A stretch of DNA of 64,000 nt. Origin: Clostridiales bacterium (GTDB lineage Bacteria > Bacillota > Clostridia > Peptostreptococcales > Anaerovoracaceae). This document shows positions 58,736-64,000 of this stretch, piece by piece. The stretch spans positions 40,931-104,930 of the forward strand of contig SVCW01000003.1 of assembly GCA_015058155.1 (NCBI GenBank). The letters are read 5' to 3'. Under the pieces are notes generated by a model. That model did no database searches. It saw only the letters and a program-made list of their open reading frames with translations, and had not been told where the DNA came from. Every line of letters begins with the position of its first letter. Position 1 is the first letter of the stretch. The translations under genes and the position numbers were made by a program.

Positions 58736-60259
58736 CTAAACGGCAGCCTCCTCTCCTATTTTCTGACCAGTCATAAGAAGACCGATATCTTCCTTGGTAA
58801 CCTTTTCCGGATCAACGATTCCTGTAATTTCTCCATGGCAGAGAACCATGATTCTGTCGCAGAGTTCCATAAGAACATCGAGGTCTTCACCTACGAAAAG
58901 AACTCCTACGCCGGCTTTTTTCTGCTCGTTGAGAAGATCGTAAATCTTATGTGATGCACCGATATCAAGACCTCTTACAGGGTATGCAGTGATGAGAACT
59001 TTCGGTGCAGAATCGATTTCACGTCCGAGAAGAACCTTCTGGATATTACCACCCGAAAGTTTCTTTACCGGAGTGTTGATGCTTGGTGTAAGGATATCGA
59101 GGGCATCGACGATTTTCTTTGCCTTTTCGATGCAAGGTCCTCTTCTGAGAAGAATACCAGGCTGATTCTGATAATCCTTGAGAACGATATTATGAACGAT
59201 ATCCATACCACCGACAAGACCCATTCCGAGTCTGTCTTCAGGAATGAATCCCATTCTGATTCCAAGCTTTATAATATCTCGTGGAGTTTTTCCAACGATA
59301 TTTTCATCTTCAAAGTAGATTCTTCCTTTATCAGCTTTTACAAGACCTGCGATTACTTCGCAAAGTTCTTTCTGTCCGCTGTTTGCAACGCCTGCAACCC
59401 CAAGAATTTCATAACGTGAAAGATCAAAGCTTGCATTCGAAAGCATTTCCTTTCCGTCAGCATTCTTAACTGTTACACCGTCGAGCTTGAGAATAGGAAG
59501 ACCCTTCTGAACCTTTTCTCTTGTAATTGCAAGGTTCATCTTCTTTCCTACCATTGATTCGATGAGTGAAGGAATGCTTGATTCCTTTGTGATTACTGTT
59601 TCAACCGACTGTCCCTTACGGAGTACTGTTACACGGTCTGAAATTTCCATTACTTCGTTGAGCTTGTGAGTAATGATTACAATGGCACAACCCTGAGCCT
59701 TCATGTTGTTTATAACCTTGAAGAGTTTCTGGATTTCCTGTGGTGTAAGTACTGCTGTAGGTTCGTCAAGAATTAAAATCTTTGCGCCTCTGTAGAGCAC
59801 CTTGATGATTTCAAGAGTCTGCTTTTCCCCTACAGACATTTCATAAACTTTCTTGTCCGGGTCTATATCAAGACCATATTTATCTGAAAGAGTTTTGATT
59901 TCCTGAGAGAGAGCTTTACCTTTTGTGAAGAAACTTGTTTTCTGACCTATAATTACGTTCTCCTTCGCAGTCATAACGTCAATGAGCTTGAAGTGCTGGT
60001 GAATCATACCGATTCCAAGCTTGATCGAATCTGCAGGCGAATGGAAAACTACCTTTTCGCCGTTAATATAAATCTCACCTTCATCAGGAGTATAAATTCC
60101 TGAAAGCATATTCATGAGCGTAGTCTTTCCGGCACCGTTTTCTCCGAGAAGTGCATGAACTTCGCCTGCATATACCTGAAGATTTACATTTTCATTGGCC
60201 TTTTTATCACCGAATGACTTGGTGATATTTCGCATTTCTATTGCAATCTGCCTCTGCAT
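58736..60259 (-). CDS. Nucleoside ABC importer ATPase (two nucleotide-binding domains)
   Basis: A 507-residue double ATPase of the NupO/YufO type. The first domain has GENGAGKTTLMNML, MSVGEKQTLEIIKVLY and ILILDEPTAVLTPQEI. The second has GVAGVANSGQKELCEVIAGL, LSGGNIQKVLLGREI and the modified Walker B VLITAYPVRGLDIGA. The start at 60259 is set by GGAGG 5 nt upstream. Confidence 0.93.
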   Translation of the reverse strand: MQRQIAIEMRNITKSFGDKKANENVNLQVYAGEVHALLGENGAGKTTLMNMLSGIYTPDEGEIYINGEKVVFHSPADSIKLGIGMIHQHFKLIDVMTAKENVIIGQKTSFFTKGKALSQEIKTLSDKYGLDIDPDKKVYEMSVGEKQTLEIIKVLYRGAKILILDEPTAVLTPQEIQKLFKVINNMKAQGCAIVIITHKLNEVMEISDRVTVLRKGQSVETVITKESSIPSLIESMVGKKMNLAITREKVQKGLPILKLDGVTVKNADGKEMLSNASFDLSRYEILGVAGVANSGQKELCEVIAGLVKADKGRIYFEDENIVGKTPRDIIKLGIRMGFIPEDRLGMGLVGGMDIVHNIVLKDYQNQPGILLRRGPCIEKAKKIVDALDILTPSINTPVKKLSGGNIQKVLLGREIDSAPKVLITAYPVRGLDIGASHKIYDLLNEQKKAGVGVLFVGEDLDVLMELCDRIMVLCHGEITGIVDPEKVTKEDIGLLMTGQKIGEEAAV

Positions 60260-60356
60260 ATTATCCTCCAAAAACGCAGTTAAAAGGACTGTCATAAGAC
60301 GGTCCCTTTAACCATACAAAACGTTTATTCCGTTATAAAGTCACAGCTTTGTAAAC

Positions 60357-61442
60357 TTAGATAGCGCTTACTCCCTGGATTTCATTCGTGATTGACCAGA
60401 TGCCTTCTCTGTCAAGAGTCTGTCCTTCTTCGCAGAGAACTGTTCCGTCATCATAGTAGATAGGGCCTGTGAATACGTCGAATTCGCCAGCTTCCATCTT
60501 AGCCTTGATGTCAGCAATCTGAGCTCTTACGTCTTCAGGAACTGCTTCGCTTACTTCATCAATAGCGATGAGGCCGTCCTGCATTGTTCCGTAGTAGCTT
60601 TCAGGTACGAATGTTCCGTCGAGTACTGCCTGGAGTGCATAGTTGTAGTAAACTTCTGGATTCCAGTAAGCTGCTGTGAGGTACTTGTCGCCAGCATCGT
60701 TCTTAGGATAGTTCCAGCCGATTGCATATGCGCCTCTTTCAGCTGCTGCGAGCTGTGCAGCTGTTGAGTCAGCGTGGTAGCAGATAACGTCTGCGCCAGC
60801 ATCAAGGAGCTGTTCAGCACCAGTCTTTTCGAGTTCAGCATCGCCCCAAGTATTGATATATACAACCTTAACTTCAACGTCAGGATTTACAGCCTGTGCG
60901 CCGAGTGTGAATGCGTTGATACCGATCTGTACTTCAGTGTAAGGATGAGCTGCTACATAACCGAGAACGTTAGCTTCTGTTACAGCACCTGCAGCCATAC
61001 CTGTTAAGTATCTAGCTTCTTCCATTGAACCGAACCAGTTGTCAAAGTTAGTGTCGTTCTTCATGTATCCTGAGAAGTGAAGGAATGTTAAGTCAGGATA
61101 TTCAGCACTGAGTTCGTTGAGTGCATCCATGAAACCGAATGAGCAAGCGATGATTACGTTGCATCCTTCATCAATCATGTTGAGAGCTGTGCTCTTTACT
61201 TCCTGAGTATCTTCAGGAACGTTTTCACGATAGATGAAGTCCATCTTGCCTGCAAAGTGTTCCTTTGAAGCAAGTGCGCCTTCATACATTGACTGTGTGA
61301 AACCACCATCATTGATAGGTCCGATAAAGATGAATCCAACCTTTAATTCAGGAGCATCTGTTGATGTATCTTCGCCACCACCACATGCAACAAGGCCGAA
61401 TACCATTACGAGTGCGAGTAAAACTACTAAAAGTTTCTTCAT
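60357..61442 (-). CDS. BMP-family nucleoside-binding lipoprotein
   Basis: A 361-residue lipoprotein with signal LLVVLLALVMVFGLVAC and lipobox GLVAC. The BMP fold shows VGFIFIGPINDGGFTQSMYEGA, VIIACSFGFMDALNELS and LTGMAAGAVTEANVLGYVAA. The family binds purine nucleosides for uptake. It precedes the ATPase and two permease genes and follows xpt, giving a purine-salvage cluster. AAAGGAGAGG precedes the ATG. Confidence 0.93.
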   Translation of the reverse strand: MKKLLVVLLALVMVFGLVACGGGEDTSTDAPELKVGFIFIGPINDGGFTQSMYEGALASKEHFAGKMDFIYRENVPEDTQEVKSTALNMIDEGCNVIIACSFGFMDALNELSAEYPDLTFLHFSGYMKNDTNFDNWFGSMEEARYLTGMAAGAVTEANVLGYVAAHPYTEVQIGINAFTLGAQAVNPDVEVKVVYINTWGDAELEKTGAEQLLDAGADVICYHADSTAAQLAAAERGAYAIGWNYPKNDAGDKYLTAAYWNPEVYYNYALQAVLDGTFVPESYYGTMQDGLIAIDEVSEAVPEDVRAQIADIKAKMEAGEFDVFTGPIYYDDGTVLCEEGQTLDREGIWSITNEIQGVSAI

Positions 61443-61534
61443 TTTTTCCTCTCCTTTGATATTACTCTAGTTGTGATAAAAGGTATATTTTTAACATATA
61501 AATTATATCGCTTTAATTCGGTGATGTAAATAAG

Positions 61535-62110
61535 TTATTTTTCAAATTCGATAACTCCATCGACAATTTTTTCGATTACTGCAAGCGATTTTACCGGAAC
61601 TCCGAGTGCTCTTATTTTTTCAGCTCCACCCTGGAATTTCTTTTCGATTGCGGCACTGAAACCTACAACTTCAGCACCTGCCATCTTTACGATTTCGCAG
61701 AGTGCAGTTCCTGCTTCTCCATGAGCAAGAAAGTCATCGATTATTATTACTTTTTCGCCTTCCTGGAGGTACTTCTTTGAAATTCTGAGCATTGAAACTG
61801 TGCCTTTTGTGAATGACTTTGCTTCTGCTCCGTAAAATTCTTCCGTCATCGTATTAGGTGCAGCTTTCTTTGCAAAAACAACCGGAAGATTTCCCATACT
61901 TCTGGCTGCACTGCACGCAATCGGGATACCGCTTGCTTCAACAGTGAGAACCTTTGTTGCGCCTGAATCCTTGAAAAGGCGTGCGATTTCGTCACCCATT
62001 TCATCCATGAACGCAACATCAATCTGATGATTGATAAAACCGTCAACCTTTACGATTTCACTTCCTATAGCCTGTCCTTCTTTTAAAATCTTGTCTTCTA
62101 ATGCCTTCAT
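61535..62110 (-). CDS. xpt: Xanthine phosphoribosyltransferase
   Basis: A 191-residue type I phosphoribosyltransferase converting xanthine (or guanine) and PRPP to the nucleotide. Motifs are KVDGFINHQIDVAFMDEMG at the base-binding region, TKVLTVEASGIPIACSAARS and the PRPP loop EKVIIIDDFLAHGEAGTAL. Length is typical of Bacillus-type Xpt. There is no room for a purine riboswitch: only 43 bp separate it from the upstream gene. Confidence 0.95.
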   Translation of the reverse strand: MKALEDKILKEGQAIGSEIVKVDGFINHQIDVAFMDEMGDEIARLFKDSGATKVLTVEASGIPIACSAARSMGNLPVVFAKKAAPNTMTEEFYGAEAKSFTKGTVSMLRISKKYLQEGEKVIIIDDFLAHGEAGTALCEIVKMAGAEVVGFSAAIEKKFQGGAEKIRALGVPVKSLAVIEKIVDGVIEFEK

Positions 62111-62153
62111 TTCAGTGTTCCTTTCACGTCGTTATGCGTTTTCCGGGCTGGTT

Positions 62154-62684
62154 CTATTTTTCGTCTTTTTCCTTGAGCTCAAAGTTCATAGGCTTCGCAG
62201 TTTCAGGTGCAAGAACTGCAAAGTTAGCTGTACATGTCGCAATAAGATGACCTTTATCCTTTGAAAAAGCATCAATTGTCTGTCTTATAAAACGTCTTCC
62301 CGCTTTTACTATTCTTGCATTCATAACAACAGTATCAGTACCTTCTGCTCTTGCGAGATAATTGATATAAAGATCAAGTGTCGCAATATTAGGACTTTCG
62401 GCTACTGAAATACTTCCCATTCCCGCTACTGTATCGAAAAGTGTTGCGAGTGCACCGCCGTGAAGCTCACCTCTCGGATTTTCCATCCATCTTTCAATTT
62501 TGTATTCTACTATGAATACCTTCTTTTCATCGTTTGCAGAAATGAACTTCCCTTCAAACATGCTGTTGAGTCTTCCTTCATTCTGTGGAAGTTTTCTTCT
62601 GCTATTGATTATATATTCAATTCTTTCTGCCCACGGCATACTCTGATATGTTGTCATGATTGAGTCTAATTTTTTGTCTTCCAT
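62154..62684 (-). CDS. PaaI-type hot-dog thioesterase
   Basis: A 176-residue hot-dog fold protein. The key motif NPRGELHGGALATLFDTVAGMGS holds the HGG and the acidic catalytic residue, and AEGTDTVVMNARIVKAGRRFIRQTIDA follows. It should hydrolyse small acyl-CoA thioesters; the acyl group is unknown. GAGGAGG precedes the ATG. It lies 42 bp after the acyl-ACP thioesterase gene. Confidence 0.88.
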   Translation of the reverse strand: MEDKKLDSIMTTYQSMPWAERIEYIINSRRKLPQNEGRLNSMFEGKFISANDEKKVFIVEYKIERWMENPRGELHGGALATLFDTVAGMGSISVAESPNIATLDLYINYLARAEGTDTVVMNARIVKAGRRFIRQTIDAFSKDKGHLIATCTANFAVLAPETAKPMNFELKEKDEK

Positions 62685-62726
62685 TTTTCCTCCTCTAAAA
62701 TAAAATTTCAGATTTCATACTGATAT

Positions 62727-63500
62727 TTATAAATAAAATTCACATTCAAAACTAATCTGATCGTGATTTCTTCCTACAATAACAACCTTCTTTTCTTCTT
62801 CGTCATACCCGCCGATAAAATCAATAGTATCGCCGAGCTTTGCTTCGTTTACAAAGTTGATCCTGAAATCACGGATATTTTCAGTCATGAATTCTGCAGG
62901 CATACAGTCTTCTGCAAACGCTGCATATCTGGTATTGTTGACATGGCCATTTGTGTCGATATCACTGAAAACGATTTTCCTGCTTCCGAGTTCAAAAGTC
63001 TTTTCAGGAAGTTTGATCTTGCCGTTTTCACGGCAGTCTACGTCTACAGGATTAAGCCTTATATCATCCATATAAGGATATGCATTCGGGCGGATTATCT
63101 TTCTTGTTTCCGGGTTAACGGCAAGCCAGAGTGTACGCGCCTGAGCAACAATATTACCTTCTTCATCATAAAGATGGAAATGACGGTTGAACTTCACGCC
63201 TGAAAGTTCAGCTTCCCAGGTTTTCATTGTAACAACACTATCGTACTTGATCTTTCCGAAATATCTGATGCTCATCTTGGAAATAAGGAAAACAACGTTT
63301 CCCTCCCTTGCCATTACTTCGTAAGTAAGTCCTCTTCTGCTGTAATCATCACCTGCAGCATCTGTAAAAATCATCATGAGTTCCGGAAGCTTGATTCTGC
63401 CGTACATATCGCTTTCATTGAAAGAGATTCTTCTCTCACGACAGTAAACCGGACCATCATTCCACTCCCTAAGACAATTTTCATTTCTATCGTATTCCAT
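62727..63500 (-). CDS. Acyl-ACP thioesterase (FatA/FatB-like)
   Basis: A 257-residue double hot-dog enzyme releasing fatty acids from acyl carrier protein. The first half has SFNESDMYGRIKLPELMMIFTDAAGDDYSRRGLTYE and RYFGKIKYDSVVTMKTW. The second has the catalytic-type motif FSDIDTNGHVNNTRYAAFAEDC. The start at 63500 is chosen for GAGGGGATAAA; the longer frame to 63524 precedes the ribosome site. Bacterial members act on medium to long chains. Confidence 0.9.
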   Translation of the reverse strand: MEYDRNENCLREWNDGPVYCRERRISFNESDMYGRIKLPELMMIFTDAAGDDYSRRGLTYEVMAREGNVVFLISKMSIRYFGKIKYDSVVTMKTWEAELSGVKFNRHFHLYDEEGNIVAQARTLWLAVNPETRKIIRPNAYPYMDDIRLNPVDVDCRENGKIKLPEKTFELGSRKIVFSDIDTNGHVNNTRYAAFAEDCMPAEFMTENIRDFRINFVNEAKLGDTIDFIGGYDEEEKKVVIVGRNHDQISFECEFYL

Positions 63501-64000
63501 TTTATCCCCTCTTTTTCCAAACAATATATATAAATATTAAGTCCATAATTCAAGTATCATAATCAATTATTATATCATTTTGCACAAATCCGGTCAATCT
63601 TCATGACGGAAACTCCCTTTTACCTTTTGGACTGATTTGGAATATAAAGAACCTCCCTCCGTCATTTTGACGGAGGGAGGTATGTTCACAGACCACATCT
63701 GTTCGATAAATGGTAATATTTTACAGAAAAGGAGTGTTGAAAGCAAGCTGATTGTAAAAAAATGTATAATAATTATTGTATATATGTCTTTATTGGGATG
63801 ATTTGAAAAGTTTATTATAATTTGACGTCGATTTCTGGATTTCTCGGTACTTTTTGCAGGTACAAAAATATTCGTTTCAACCATGATTTTAGGCAAGATA
63901 CGAAAAAACGTTGTTTTTGTAACCGATGATTTGGCTCGTGGTTGCCTTTTTGTAGGATCGAACTTGGTAAAGGCAGATTTCTATGCGGAGTGCAGTTGTA
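63501..64000. other. Gene-poor right end of the window
   Basis: No convincing gene in 500 bp. AT-rich stretches contain TATAAT-like hexamers (about 63760 and 63815), and a strong hairpin lies at 63651-63681. From ATG 63884 a plus-strand frame stays open to the edge, and a minus-strand frame is also open from the edge to about 63820. Neither has a clear ribosome site or recognisable product. A minus-strand frame across the hairpin (63594-63896) is probably not a gene. Confidence 0.5.
63651..63681 (-). terminator. Perfect 14-bp hairpin, possible terminator
   Basis: ACCTCCCTCCGTCA and TGACGGAGGGAGGT form a perfect stem around a 3-nt loop. The minus-strand tail TCTTTATATT is only moderately T-rich. 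It would end transcripts entering from beyond the right edge. Confidence 0.55.

Noticed and set aside
62111..62153. Purine riboswitch before xpt
   Set aside because: Only 43 bp lie between the genes, too short for the aptamer, and no core motif is seen.
63594..63896. 100-residue minus-strand gene
   Set aside because: It runs straight through a 14-bp perfect hairpin, has odd composition and no ribosome site.

Overview
The window reads as chromosomal DNA from an anaerobic, low-to-moderate-GC Gram-positive bacterium of the Clostridia. The pointers are strong purine-rich Shine-Dalgarno sites, frequent TTG/GTG starts, lipoprotein signal peptides, a class B sortase with an LPXTG-like substrate, BTAD-type regulators, DUF4860-type pilus genes and hydrogenase maturation genes. 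The genus cannot be fixed from this sequence. Nearly all genes lie on the minus strand. There is no prophage, transposase or rRNA operon.

Layout: (1) 1-3409, two AMP-forming acyl-CoA synthetases, the first cut by the window edge. (2) 3609-22451, a cell-surface and c-di-GMP block: transglutaminase lipoprotein, a SARP-like BTAD regulator with a degenerate GGDEF tail, class B sortase, a 1306-residue VWA/Cna-B adhesin behind a c-di-GMP-I (GEMM) riboswitch, a compact type IV pilus operon ending in pilT, two convergent HD-GYP/PAS/GGDEF proteins, and a membrane-anchored LuxR regulator. (3) 22557-29858, tRNA-Ser(GGA), a TauE/SafE permease, a zinc-ribbon membrane protein pair, an acetyltransferase, a NifX/NafY-like plus DUF134 pair, and a DUF815 ATPase. 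(4) 30120-39749, a complete branched-chain amino acid operon, ilvBNCD-leuACDB, with a 38-codon leader peptide and attenuator. (5) 39862-45701, an SsuABC-type ABC transporter joined to nagB-like, nagA and hydrolase genes. (6) 45767-49791, a PlsC-like acyltransferase, hypCDE and ybaK. (7) 49792-52561, an irregular stretch with tandem repeats, duplicated promoter modules, a possible nuclease, a YdbC/PC4-type ssDNA-binding protein and a tiny membrane protein. (8) 52645-62110, PHP phosphoesterase, DJ-1/PfpI, two MFS transporters, a nucleoside ABC importer and xpt. (9) 62154-63500, two hot-dog thioesterases.

The most interesting part is block 2. Three separate promoters there (sortase, adhesin, pilus operon) carry the same tandem heptamer, TGTRACC-N5-TGTRACC, each exactly 9 bp upstream of the -10 hexamer. 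That geometry resembles SARP operators, and a SARP-like regulator sits beside the sortase. With the c-di-GMP riboswitch on the adhesin and two c-di-GMP turnover proteins next to the pilus operon, the block looks like one surface-attachment regulon with a transcriptional and a second-messenger input. The second strong finding is a ribosome-mediated attenuator ahead of ilvB: an Ile/Leu/Val-rich leader peptide and three mutually exclusive RNA pairings can be read directly from the sequence.
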